From Dehalococcoidales bacterium (GTDB taxonomy: Bacteria; Chloroflexota; Dehalococcoidia; Dehalococcoidales; UBA5760), in NCBI GenBank assembly GCA_028717305.1, contig JAQUOC010000006.1, positions 1 through 27,378 on the forward strand: 27,378 nt of DNA. The letters run 5' to 3'. The notes beneath the pieces were generated by a model that was not told where the DNA came from, made no database searches, and saw only the letters and a list, made by a program, of their open reading frames with translations. The translations under genes were made by a program, and so were the position numbers. Below are positions 1 through 7,320 of the stretch, one piece after another; position 1 is the stretch's first letter; each line of letters begins with the position of its first letter.

Positions 1-462
1 CAGGGCATCAGCCCGGATAATCAGATGACGCAGCCACCATTCAACGGGCTGTTCTCCAAAGGGCGGAGTATCAATCAACTGTATCTGTATGTTCTCAAAC
101 TCCATCATTCCCGGAATAGCAGTACAGGTGGTAAAGGGATACTCTGCTACCGGAGAAGAGGCGTTGGTAATACTGGCGACAAGCTGGGACTTCCCCGCAT
201 TGGGCATACCGATTACTACGACCTGAGCGGCACCCTCTTTCTCAACCAGAAGCGAACTCCGCTTCCCCCCTGATTTCTTCTCCGCCTCCTGAGTCAGTTT
301 GGCAATGCGATGCCTCAGCTCCGCCTTCAGATGATCCGTCCCCTTATGCTTGGGCATAATCGCCAGCATTTCCTCTAAGGCCATTACCTTATCCTCGACG
401 CTCCTAGCGACACGGAACCTCTTCTCAGCCTCAAAATACTGGGGCGGTAGGTTTGCCGGCAT
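1..462 (-). CDS. Obg/DRG-like ribosome-associated GTPase (TGS type), 3' part outside window
   Basis: The window holds the N-terminal 154 residues; the frame is still open at base 1. Residues 1-75 are a charged helical region beginning MPANLPPQYFEAEKRF. A G domain follows, with the Walker A/G1 motif GMPNAGKS, a switch region YPFTT and a G3 motif DTPP, where most relatives have DTPG. This pattern and the surrounding sequence fit the Obg/HflX superfamily, DRG-like branch, whose members usually end in a TGS domain and act on ribosomes. The TGS part would lie outside the window. The ATG is 5 bases after the uvrC stop, so the gene is probably the last visible member of the uvrC transcription unit. 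The GTPase superfamily is certain; the cellular role is inferred from the family. Confidence 0.85.
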   Translation of the reverse strand, partial: MPANLPPQYFEAEKRFRVARSVEDKVMALEEMLAIMPKHKGTDHLKAELRHRIAKLTQEAEKKSGGKRSSLLVEKEGAAQVVVIGMPNAGKSQLVASITNASSPVAEYPFTTCTAIPGMMEFENIQIQLIDTPPFGEQPVEWWLRHLIIRADAL

Positions 463-467
463 CTTAC

Positions 468-2282
468 TTACAGATACTCCTTTACTTTCCTAGCCAGCTC
501 AGGATTCATATTATCAACGGCGGCCAGTTCATCAGGAGAAGCTCTCCTGATACCGGAGAGCGAACCGAACCGCTTGAGCAGTGCCCGCCTGCGCTTGGGC
601 CCGATACCGGGAACGGCATCAAGGGCTGAAGTAATAACTGCCCGGCTGCGTACTCCCCGGTGATAAGCCAGAGCAAAGCGGTGTGCCTCATCCCGAACAC
701 GCTCAAGCAACTGAAGACCCGGTGAACTGCGGGGCAGAACGACAGGCTCCGCCCGCCGGGGGATAAAGATTTCCTCATTTTCTTTAGCCAGACCGATAAC
801 GGGTACCGGACCGACACCAGCCTTATCTATTACAGACAAGGCAGCATTTAGCTGTCCCCTACCTCCGTCAACCAGTATCAGGTCGGGCAGGACTGCCCAA
901 TCATCGGCAGCACTGCGAAAGCGCTTGAAACGGCGACCAAGCACTTCGGCAAGCATAGCGTAGTCGTCAGTCCCGGACACCGTCTTAATTCTGAAGCGCC
1001 GGTAGCGGGAAGTGACCGGACTCCCCTTTTCAAAGACCACCATACTACCCACGGCCAGCTCCCCCTGAATATTAGAGATATCATAGCCCTCCAGACGGTA
1101 CGGTAGACGGGGGAGATCAAGTTCCCTCTTTATCTCGGTCAGTGCGGCCTTAAGAACCTTTGGGGCCGCCAGCCGTTTAATCTTGAGCTGTTCCAGTCCC
1201 TGCCGGGCATTCTCGGCAACGATATCGACCAGATCTTTTCTACTACCCCGACGGGGAATCTGAATACGGACACTACCCCCCCGCTTCCTCTGCAGCCAGC
1301 TCCCGACAACAGCTTTGTCCTCCAGCGGGTGCTGGAGCAGCAACAGAGGAGGTATGCCAGAGGCAGAGTGATAGAACTGCTCAACGAAGCTGGTCATAAT
1401 CCGAGATGGTTCTTCAGAACTGGTACCATCCAGGATAAAACTATCCCGTCCCACCAGCCGACCGCTACGAACAAAGAATACCTGAGCATAAGCGTGGCTC
1501 CTGTCCTGGACAAAGGCAATAACATCCTGCTCACCCCTTACCCTGGTTGCCAGCCTCTGTCCTTCAATAACCTGATTCACCGCCTGGATACGATCCCTGA
1601 TCAGGGCCGCCTTCTCAAAATCGAGGGCCCGGGCCGCCTCCTTCATTCTATCATCAAGCTCACGGATGATCTTATCCTGCTTGCCCTCAAGGAAGAGAAC
1701 TATCTGCCGGATCACCTCAGCGTACTCATCCTTGCTTACTGAACCAATACAAGGGCCAAGGCAACGCCGTATGTAATACTGCAGGCACGGGCGGGGAGCG
1801 CTACCCGTAATATTCTTGGCACAAGAACGGGACGGGAAGATTTCTTTCAATACCTTTAGCGTCTGACGTACCGATCCAGCACTGGCAAAGGGACCAAAGT
1901 AGCGGCCGCTGTTCTGCTCCAGGCGACGGGTGACATATATCCTGGGCCAGTCATTATCGGTATCTATTTTGAGGTAAGGGAAAGTCTTATCATCCTTGAG
2001 GCTGACGTTGTAGAGAGGGCGGTGCCTCTTAATCAGGTTCAACTCGAGGATAAGTGCCTCCTGCTCCGATGAGGTGACGAAAAACTCGATATCCCTGACC
2101 CGGTTTACCATCCGCCGTGTTTTGGCAGGCAGCTTCTGCCCGGAGGTAAAGTATGACCTTACCCGTTTTACTAGGTTAGCTGCCTTACCGATATAGATAA
2201 TGTTACCGGCAGCATCCTTCATCAGATAAACGCCGGGAGCAGTCGGCAGCTGCTTTAATTGCTCCAAAAGACTATTGGTCAA
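468..2282 (-). CDS. uvrC: UvrABC system protein C (excinuclease subunit)
   Basis: UvrC makes both incisions around a DNA lesion in nucleotide excision repair after UvrA/UvrB recognition. At 604 aa it is full length. Residues 17-32 carry the GIY-YIG nuclease signature (GVYLM then YIG) that makes the 3' cut. Four cysteines follow at about 155-180 (CAKN...RPCL...RRCLGPC), then a UVR helix pair at about 200-235 that binds UvrB. The RNase H-like domain for the 5' cut carries GYDISNIQG and DGGRGQ, and a C-terminal helix-hairpin-helix (VPGIGPKRRRALLKRFGS) binds DNA. The start is a TTG with GAGG six bases upstream, 9 bases after the YbjQ-family gene. No frameshift or missing domain is visible. Confidence 0.98.
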   Translation of the reverse strand: MTNSLLEQLKQLPTAPGVYLMKDAAGNIIYIGKAANLVKRVRSYFTSGQKLPAKTRRMVNRVRDIEFFVTSSEQEALILELNLIKRHRPLYNVSLKDDKTFPYLKIDTDNDWPRIYVTRRLEQNSGRYFGPFASAGSVRQTLKVLKEIFPSRSCAKNITGSAPRPCLQYYIRRCLGPCIGSVSKDEYAEVIRQIVLFLEGKQDKIIRELDDRMKEAARALDFEKAALIRDRIQAVNQVIEGQRLATRVRGEQDVIAFVQDRSHAYAQVFFVRSGRLVGRDSFILDGTSSEEPSRIMTSFVEQFYHSASGIPPLLLLQHPLEDKAVVGSWLQRKRGGSVRIQIPRRGSRKDLVDIVAENARQGLEQLKIKRLAAPKVLKAALTEIKRELDLPRLPYRLEGYDISNIQGELAVGSMVVFEKGSPVTSRYRRFRIKTVSGTDDYAMLAEVLGRRFKRFRSAADDWAVLPDLILVDGGRGQLNAALSVIDKAGVGPVPVIGLAKENEEIFIPRRAEPVVLPRSSPGLQLLERVRDEAHRFALAYHRGVRSRAVITSALDAVPGIGPKRRRALLKRFGSLSGIRRASPDELAAVDNMNPELARKVKEYL

Positions 2283-2291
2283 CCCTAGCCT

Positions 2292-2606
2292 CTACTCCAG
2301 TACAACGGCAGTCCCGTAGGCAAGTACTTCAGAGGCATTCTGCATTATCATCGAAGTTGCCAGCCGCATACTGACCACAGCATTGGCTCCTTTAGCCTCA
2401 GCATCCTCAACCATACGACTGATAGCCTGCTCCCTGGCTTCAGACATCATCTCGGTGTACTCGCTGATCTCACCCCCGACGATACCCCTGAGCCCGGCCA
2501 TAATATCTTTGCCGACATGCCTGGCCCTGATGGTATTACCCTTGACCAGCCCGATTGTCTTAACAATTGACCTCCCCTCGACACAGTCTGAGGTAGTAAT
2601 AATCAT
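2292..2606 (-). CDS. YbjQ/UPF0145 family putative metal-binding protein
   Basis: This 104-aa protein matches the YbjQ/UPF0145 (DUF74) family in length and signature: an N-terminal strand MIITTSDCVEGR, the block VKGNTIRARHVGKDI, and a C-terminal helix with AKGANAVVSMR. Family members form small pentameric barrels and are annotated as putative heavy-metal-binding proteins; no reaction is established. There is no signal peptide or membrane segment. GGGAGG lies seven bases upstream of the ATG. That ATG overlaps the stop of the preceding small membrane-protein gene by 4 bases (ATGA), which points to translational coupling. Confidence 0.88.
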   Translation of the reverse strand: MIITTSDCVEGRSIVKTIGLVKGNTIRARHVGKDIMAGLRGIVGGEISEYTEMMSEAREQAISRMVEDAEAKGANAVVSMRLATSMIMQNASEVLAYGTAVVLE

Positions 2607-2815
2607 TTCTCGACCTCCCTGCGTTCTTTCTTCTGATTCCTGCTTAACCTGGCCCTGACCGTTCTTATCACCAGCACCAAGATCCCCACACCAATGGCGG
2701 CCACCACCATCCGCAGCGCCAGGTGAATATCAGAATTGATAAAAAAACCCCGACAGCCGAAGCCAAGCAGCCCCAGTACAACCGTACCCAGTACGATAAC
2801 CCCAATATCATTCAT
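2603..2815 (-). CDS. small two-helix membrane protein
   Basis: This 70-aa protein is not recognised by name. Two hydrophobic stretches (residues about 4-21 and 31-50) are joined by a short loop with Cys, Asn and His, and followed by a strongly basic tail (TVRARLSRNQKKERREVEK). This suggests a helical hairpin with both ends in the cytoplasm. It begins 7 bases after the cysS stop with a weak SD (TAGG), and its TGA overlaps the ATG of the YbjQ-family gene. The tight coupling suggests that the two small proteins work together, perhaps with the membrane protein anchoring the soluble one; that is inference. Confidence 0.7.
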   Translation of the reverse strand: MNDIGVIVLGTVVLGLLGFGCRGFFINSDIHLALRMVVAAIGVGILVLVIRTVRARLSRNQKKERREVEK

Positions 2816-2822
2816 GGATAGC

Positions 2823-4268
2823 CTACCGCCTATACTTTGCTACCGTACCATTAGGGGTATCCTCCAGAATGATACCGGCTTCATCAAGACTGCTGCGAAC
2901 CATATCGGCAAGCTGCCACTCCTTAGCCTGGCGCAACTGATTACGCAGACTAATCATCTCCTCAATCAACCCTTCCGCCGTCTGCGCTGTCTCCTCAGCA
3001 ACAACACGATTAAGCTCCTGATATACCGAGTCTCTAATCCGGGCCACCAGCTCAGCATCAATGACCGGTTTCTGGGGCGGCTTGAGAGTCAGTCCCAGAA
3101 TACCGGACAGTTCGACAAGCACTTGTTGTGCGGAAGCAACGCGATAACCCGACTCAACAGCGCGGTTAATCTCCCGGGCCAGATCGAACAGGGTAGCCAG
3201 CGCCCGCGCCGTATTAAAGTCATCATCCATAGCAGTAACAAACTGGTTGCGGTAAGTATCAATGTCTATCAACCCCTCACCCTTTCTCCCAGTAGCCTCA
3301 CTCCGTGCCGCCTGCTGCAACCTCTCCGCAGCTTTCTCCGCCGCCTCAAACGATTCCTCCAGGTAGGTCAGGGGACTCCGGTAATGGGAATTAAGTATAA
3401 AGATACGGATAGCATCGGCACTGTGCCTGGTAAGCGCATCTTTGATGGTGATCAGATTACCCAGGGACTTACTCATCTTTTCATTGCCAAACTGTACCAT
3501 CCCATTATGCAGCCAGTATTTAACAAACGGCTTCTTGCCGGTAAAGCTCTCCGACTGTGCAATCTCATTCTCGTGGTGAGGGAAGACCAGATCCTGACCA
3601 CCGCCATGAATATCAATGGTATCCCCCAGGTATTTTAAGGACATTGCGCTGCACTCGATGTGCCAGCCCGGTCTACCCCGGCCCCACGGGCTCTCCCACC
3701 AGGGCTCACCCGGCTTAGCCGCCTTCCAGAGAGCGAAGTCCAGAGAGTGTTCCTTTTCCTTATCAAACTCCACATTACCTCCGGCCATCATCGCCTCCAG
3801 GCTACGGTGAGAAAGCTTACCGTAATCAGGGACGTTACCTACCCGGAAATAGACGCTACCCCCGGCAGGGTAAGCATACCCCTTATCTATCAAGCCGCCA
3901 ATCACTTCAATAATCTTATCTATCTCCTCGGTAGCCCGGGGATAAATATCAACCCGGCCAACGTTTAAGGCATCCATATCTTCGAAATAGCTGGAGGTGA
4001 ACCTCTGAGCCAGTTCGCTGACCGAACTACCGAGTTTGCCAGCACGGTCGATAAGCTTATCATCAATATCGGTAATGTTCTGCACATACTTTACCTTATA
4101 GCCCTTAAATTGAAGATAACGCCTGATGACATCAAAGATAACATAGCTCATAGCATGCCCGATATGGCTATCGTCGTAGGGGGTAACCCCGCAGACGTAC
4201 ATCTTGACTTCATTACCCCGGGGTACGAATTCTTCCTTCATTCCAGAGAGAGTATTAAATACCTTCAC
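2823..4268 (-). CDS. cysS: cysteinyl-tRNA synthetase
   Basis: A class I aminoacyl-tRNA synthetase that charges tRNA-Cys in the cytoplasm. Numbered from the GTG chosen here (481 aa), Cys26 in YVCGVTPYD and the perfect HIGH motif at 35-38 start the Rossmann fold. HIEC, HHENE and Cys26 supply the zinc ligands that select cysteine, and KMSKS (NEKMSKSLGN) closes the active site. The C-terminal third is the usual helical anticodon-binding part. The frame is open upstream to a TTG at 4304, but the GTG at 4268 has AAGGGGG five bases before it, and the protein from there begins VKVFNTLSG like its relatives. The start overlaps the cysE end by 14 bases, so the two are co-translated. Confidence 0.97.
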   Translation of the reverse strand: MKVFNTLSGMKEEFVPRGNEVKMYVCGVTPYDDSHIGHAMSYVIFDVIRRYLQFKGYKVKYVQNITDIDDKLIDRAGKLGSSVSELAQRFTSSYFEDMDALNVGRVDIYPRATEEIDKIIEVIGGLIDKGYAYPAGGSVYFRVGNVPDYGKLSHRSLEAMMAGGNVEFDKEKEHSLDFALWKAAKPGEPWWESPWGRGRPGWHIECSAMSLKYLGDTIDIHGGGQDLVFPHHENEIAQSESFTGKKPFVKYWLHNGMVQFGNEKMSKSLGNLITIKDALTRHSADAIRIFILNSHYRSPLTYLEESFEAAEKAAERLQQAARSEATGRKGEGLIDIDTYRNQFVTAMDDDFNTARALATLFDLAREINRAVESGYRVASAQQVLVELSGILGLTLKPPQKPVIDAELVARIRDSVYQELNRVVAEETAQTAEGLIEEMISLRNQLRQAKEWQLADMVRSSLDEAGIILEDTPNGTVAKYRR

Positions 4269-4905
4269 CTTTTCCCCCTTCAGCTTTGCCCAAGCTCTTT
4301 TCAAGTTCTGCTATTCTCATCTCCAGGTTTTCCAGCTTTTCCCCTATCGGGTCAGGTAACCTTTCCACAGTATCGGTATCCGGATTCCTCACTGCGACCA
4401 CCCGCCCCGGCACCCCGACCACGGTAGCATTAGAAGGTACCGAGTCCAGCACCACCGAACCCGCACCCACCTTACTGTTCTTCCCAATGGTAATATTCCC
4501 GATAAGTTGAGCGCCCACTCCGATCATAACATTGTCCTTCAGAGTGGGATGACGTTTAATCCTCTGAGTGCTGGTACCTCCCAGGGTTACCCCCTGGTGC
4601 AGGGTAACATCGTCACCAATTTCGGCCGTCTCCCCGATGACCACCCCCATACCGTGGTCAATAAACAGGCCCTCTCCGATCTTTGCCCCGGGATGAATCT
4701 CGATACCGGTCAGGAAACGTGCGGCGTAGGCTACCATCATAGGGAGGCCACGAATATGCTTAAGATAAAGGGAATGAGCCACTCTATGAAACTGGCGGGC
4801 CTGAAACCCGGGATAGGTAAACACAACCCCAAAAGCATTTGACGCGGCCGGATCCCTCTCGAGAACAGCCCTGATATCCCTTATTACACTGGTAACGAGC
4901 GACAT
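4255..4905 (-). CDS. cysE: serine O-acetyltransferase
   Basis: CysE acetylates serine from acetyl-CoA, the first step of cysteine synthesis, matching the next gene's use of cysteine. The 216-aa chain has a short N-terminal helical domain and then a left-handed beta-helix of hexapeptide repeats. The catalytic region is FIDHGMGVVIGETAEIGDD, followed by HQGVTLGGTS and RHPTLKDNVMIGVGAQ. The C-terminus is longer than in minimal forms and contains a predicted coiled helix (LENLEMRIAELEKSLGK) after residue 185, possibly for oligomerisation. AAAGGAG lies eight bases upstream of the ATG. The gene overlaps cysS. A hairpin at 4946-4963 sits in its leader. Confidence 0.96.
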   Translation of the reverse strand: MSLVTSVIRDIRAVLERDPAASNAFGVVFTYPGFQARQFHRVAHSLYLKHIRGLPMMVAYAARFLTGIEIHPGAKIGEGLFIDHGMGVVIGETAEIGDDVTLHQGVTLGGTSTQRIKRHPTLKDNVMIGVGAQLIGNITIGKNSKVGAGSVVLDSVPSNATVVGVPGRVVAVRNPDTDTVERLPDPIGEKLENLEMRIAELEKSLGKAEGGKGEGI

Positions 4906-4945
4906 TAGACTACATCTCCTTTTATGAACTAGTACTTGCCTAGCT

Positions 4946-4963
4946 GCCCCGGTCTACCGGGGC
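4946..4963. promoter_or_regulatory. perfect 7-bp stem-loop upstream of cysE
   Basis: GCCCCGG at 4946-4952 and CCGGGGC at 4957-4963 enclose the loop TCTA. No T-run follows on either strand, so it does not look like an intrinsic terminator. It lies about 30 bases upstream of the cysE SD, in the 144-base gap after ispF. I looked for the T-box consensus found before some cys operons and did not see it. It may be a leader structure or a partial transcriptional attenuator. Confidence 0.4.
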
Positions 4964-5049
4964 TAAGGACAGACGCAGTCATACATCCCGGGAAGAGGAC
5001 TAGCTAACAGACCCATCCAATACACAATAACCATAAACTACCATCAGCC

Positions 5050-5535
5050 CTAAATAGCTTCTATCAGGGCTACTGCCTGAGCCTCGATTCCTTCCCCATT
5101 ACCGACAAAACCCAAGCCGGCTGAGCTACTTGCTTTAATACTGAGCCGGCCCACGGCGATACCCAGCGTATTGCTAAGCTTCAGACGCATCTCCCCAACA
5201 AAGCTACCGAGCATGGGCTGCTCAGCCACAATGGTAGCATCAATATTGCCTATCTGCCAACCGTTCTTCACCAGCTCTTCTCTTACTCTTTCCAGCAGAA
5301 CCAGGCTGGAAATATCTTTATATTCCATATCACCAGGAGGAAAGTGTCCACCGATATCACCCAGGGATGCTGCCCCGAGCAGGGCATCGATAATAGCATG
5401 GGTCAATACATCAGCGTCACTCCAACCGGTAAGTCCCCTTTCAAAGGGTACCACTACCCCCCCCAACACCAACCTTCGCTCCTCAGCGAAGGGATGAACA
5501 TCATAGCCTATACCGACACGCACACTACCCTCCAT
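5050..5535 (-). CDS. ispF: 2-C-methyl-D-erythritol 2,4-cyclodiphosphate synthase
   Basis: IspF cyclises CDP-methylerythritol 2-phosphate in the MEP isoprenoid pathway; it works as a trimer with active sites between subunits. At 161 aa it is full length. The zinc ligands are in place: D12 and H14 in GYDVHPF and H46 in DADVLTHAIID. LGDIGGHFPP and the closing GLGFVGNGEGIEAQAVALI block are also present. One position is odd: relatives usually read A-T-T-T-E-x-LGF, with a Glu known to help hold the second metal, but here the stretch is A-S-S-S-A-G-LGF, with Ala139 in place of Glu. The start overlaps ispD by 11 bases, so the two are coupled. Confidence 0.96.
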   Translation of the reverse strand: MEGSVRVGIGYDVHPFAEERRLVLGGVVVPFERGLTGWSDADVLTHAIIDALLGAASLGDIGGHFPPGDMEYKDISSLVLLERVREELVKNGWQIGNIDATIVAEQPMLGSFVGEMRLKLSNTLGIAVGRLSIKASSSAGLGFVGNGEGIEAQAVALIEAI

Positions 5536-6226
5536 ACTTCTTCACCAGAACCTCGGCCACAGCCAGATCCCCAGGAGTAGTTATCTTAATATTATCATAA
5601 GAACCGGCATACAGTTTTACCGGGCAGCCCATCTGCTCTACCAAAGAGGCATCATCGGTTACCTCACCCTCTGCTTTCCGGTAGGCTTGATTGATTACGT
5701 CAATACGAAACACCTGAGGAGTCTGCACCGCCCATAGCTTATCACGGGGTAAAGTCTCACAAACAAGACCACCTTCAGCCAGCTTGATGGTATCACCGAC
5801 CGGTACAGCCGCTACAGCAGCACCCGTTTCCTCAGCCGCGGCAAGCCCCCGGCTGATTAAGTCTTCGGTCAACAGCGGCCTGGCTCCATCATGGATTACT
5901 GCCCAGCAGCAGTCGGTAAGATGGCTCAGTCCGGCAGCTACCGAGTCCTGGCGAAGCTCACCCCCAGCACAGACATCGCTTACCTTGGACCATCCTTGCT
6001 CGACTACCAGCCGCCGACCCCACTCCAGGTTTAATGCCCCCAAGACGATTACAATCCGCTCAATCAGACGACAACGCTCAAAGACATCAATCACCCGGGC
6101 CAAAACTGTCCTCCCACCCAGTAAAGCAGTCAACTTATCCTGCCCTCCCATCCGCCTGCTTGAGCCCGCCGCCACAATGACTGCACCTACCCCTGACCGC
6201 CCCACTAATTCAACATTCGGGACCAT
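5525..6226 (-). CDS. ispD: 2-C-methyl-D-erythritol 4-phosphate cytidylyltransferase
   Basis: IspD transfers CMP from CTP to methylerythritol 4-phosphate, two steps before IspF; the kinase IspE acts between them and is not in this window. The 233-aa protein opens with the nucleotide-binding loop VIVAAGSSRRMGGQDK (catalytic Arg and Lys31). It continues with AVIHDGARPLL (conserved Asp), VPVGDTIK, WAVQTPQVFR and VTDDASLVE, all diagnostic. A perfect TATAAT lies only five bases upstream of the ATG and there is no SD, so the message is probably leaderless. This is the promoter-proximal gene of the run reaching to the left edge. Confidence 0.96.
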   Translation of the reverse strand: MVPNVELVGRSGVGAVIVAAGSSRRMGGQDKLTALLGGRTVLARVIDVFERCRLIERIVIVLGALNLEWGRRLVVEQGWSKVSDVCAGGELRQDSVAAGLSHLTDCCWAVIHDGARPLLTEDLISRGLAAAEETGAAVAAVPVGDTIKLAEGGLVCETLPRDKLWAVQTPQVFRIDVINQAYRKAEGEVTDDASLVEQMGCPVKLYAGSYDNIKITTPGDLAVAEVLVKKYGG

Positions 6227-6231
6227 AACTG

Positions 6232-6261
6232 ATTATAAAGCAAAAGTCGTACTCTATCCAA
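6232..6261 (-). promoter_or_regulatory. sigma70-type promoter of ispD, leaderless geometry
   Basis: Read on the minus strand, TTGGAT (6261-6256) and TATAAT (6237-6232) are 18 bases apart. Transcription would be expected to begin about seven bases after the -10 box, at 6226-6225, which is the A of the ispD ATG. No SD is present. The next possible start, a GTG at codon 8, has no SD either. Confidence 0.65.
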
Positions 6262-6343
6262 GCCAGTACGCTTAGATATTCGACATCCTATCCGTTAGCT
6301 CCCCGCCTTACTAGAGTCAGGGCCGAACGTTTTAGACCGGTTA

Positions 6344-6372
6344 TTGACAAACTGATCATATTACTGTAAATT
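6344..6372 (+). promoter_or_regulatory. sigma70-type promoter of the unknown 298-aa gene
   Basis: A perfect TTGACA at 6344-6349 is followed after 17 bases by TAAATT at 6367-6372 (four of six matches to TATAAT). The gene's ATG is at 6415, giving a leader of about 35 bases. It is back to back with the ispD promoter. Confidence 0.55.
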
Positions 6373-6414
6373 GGCTATGCTTCCTAAGTTAAGAATCAGG
6401 ATAATCATATTTTA

Positions 6415-7311
6415 ATGATGTTTAACCTATTAAAAAGAAACAGCCTAAACCGTCTGATATTTCTGTTGCCGGTCAGAATAAGTGACGAAATCCTACCGGA
6501 AGACCAGGTCAGGATGCTATGCTGCACGGAAAAGGCGGACCTGGTAACGACACTGATTTCCAGGTCAACTTTTGAGATCATTAAGAGTTTCATAAGAGAA
6601 CTGGAGAAGGCAAGTAAGAAGTACGCGATACTAGGAATTGAAGTTCGCCCCCAAGAATACGTTCCTGTTCCGGTATATATCGACTCCGAACATCTGATGG
6701 CTCTGGAGAATATCGCAGAACATGCAATCAATAGAAAAATCATGCCATGGGTCTTGAAGAAGTATGTAACAAACATAATCGCTTTAGGCGATATAAAAAG
6801 CAAAGAGATTATAGAGAACTACATACTAAGTGATAATATAGATTCAAATCTTTCTTCTCACGAGCTACTGGTTGGTCTGGAAGACGCCGGAGATAACTAC
6901 CTTTCAGATGCTCCCATCCCAATCTATAAAGCACAACTTCACTTCCCCGCGGTAATACTGAAGAAAATTGAGGCGACCGAGCCAAACGAGAATGGATTGC
7001 AACGTGTATTGATATTAGATAGTGACGGTGATCTGGTAATTGGCAAAGTGCCAATACATCTGCTGGAATCCGAGGAAAGAGAACTCGATACGATCATAAG
7101 CAAGGGCGATCTATTCGGGTGTATTACCTACACCCGGGAAAAAGACGGCTACATTTTCAATCACGTGATACTAAACAGACTACAGCAGAATGCCCTCGAT
7201 ACAATACTACAGCAGTACGAAAAGACCGGCAGCGGAGAACGTCCGATTCCTCTATATGCCCGGGAAGTACTGTCAAGGGCCAGCATAATATTCAAAGCAA
7301 GCTATTACTGA
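6415..7311 (+). CDS. unrecognised 298-aa soluble protein
   Basis: I do not recognise this protein. It has no signal peptide or membrane segment and appears mixed alpha/beta. Residues 1-110 contain several charged helices (STFEIIKSFIRELEKASKKY; IDSEHLMALENIAEHA). Residues about 165-250 look strand-rich, including VLILDSDGDLVIGKVPIHLL and DGYIFNHVILNRL. A long C-terminal helix follows (QQNALDTILQQYEKTGS). The gene is the most AT-rich in the window, unlike its neighbours, and it is the only plus-strand gene in the first 14 kb. Two adjacent ATGs (6415, 6418) could start it; the SD is weak. It ends nine bases before the end of the convergent antiporter gene. It is probably a real gene: a long open frame with its own promoter and no competing frame. 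Confidence 0.75.
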   Translation: MMFNLLKRNSLNRLIFLLPVRISDEILPEDQVRMLCCTEKADLVTTLISRSTFEIIKSFIRELEKASKKYAILGIEVRPQEYVPVPVYIDSEHLMALENIAEHAINRKIMPWVLKKYVTNIIALGDIKSKEIIENYILSDNIDSNLSSHELLVGLEDAGDNYLSDAPIPIYKAQLHFPAVILKKIEATEPNENGLQRVLILDSDGDLVIGKVPIHLLESEERELDTIISKGDLFGCITYTREKDGYIFNHVILNRLQQNALDTILQQYEKTGSGERPIPLYAREVLSRASIIFKASYY

Positions 7312-7320
7312 CTAAGGTGA

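Noticed and set aside
1329..1742. Open frame of 137 codons on the plus strand opposite uvrC
   Set aside because: It is a shadow of uvrC, with no recognisable domain or SD.
2736..3638. Open frame of 300 codons on the plus strand opposite cysS
   Set aside because: cysS on the other strand has all catalytic motifs; this frame has low-complexity, non-family sequence.
4906..5049. Possible cysteine T-box riboswitch before cysE
   Set aside because: The conserved T-box antiterminator sequence and a terminator T-run are not present; only one short hairpin is seen.
6267..6279. 13-base sequence (TACGCTTAGATAT) shared by the regions upstream of ispD and of radA (11569-11581)
   Set aside because: A shared 13-mer is expected by chance in a window of this size, and the positions relative to the promoters differ.
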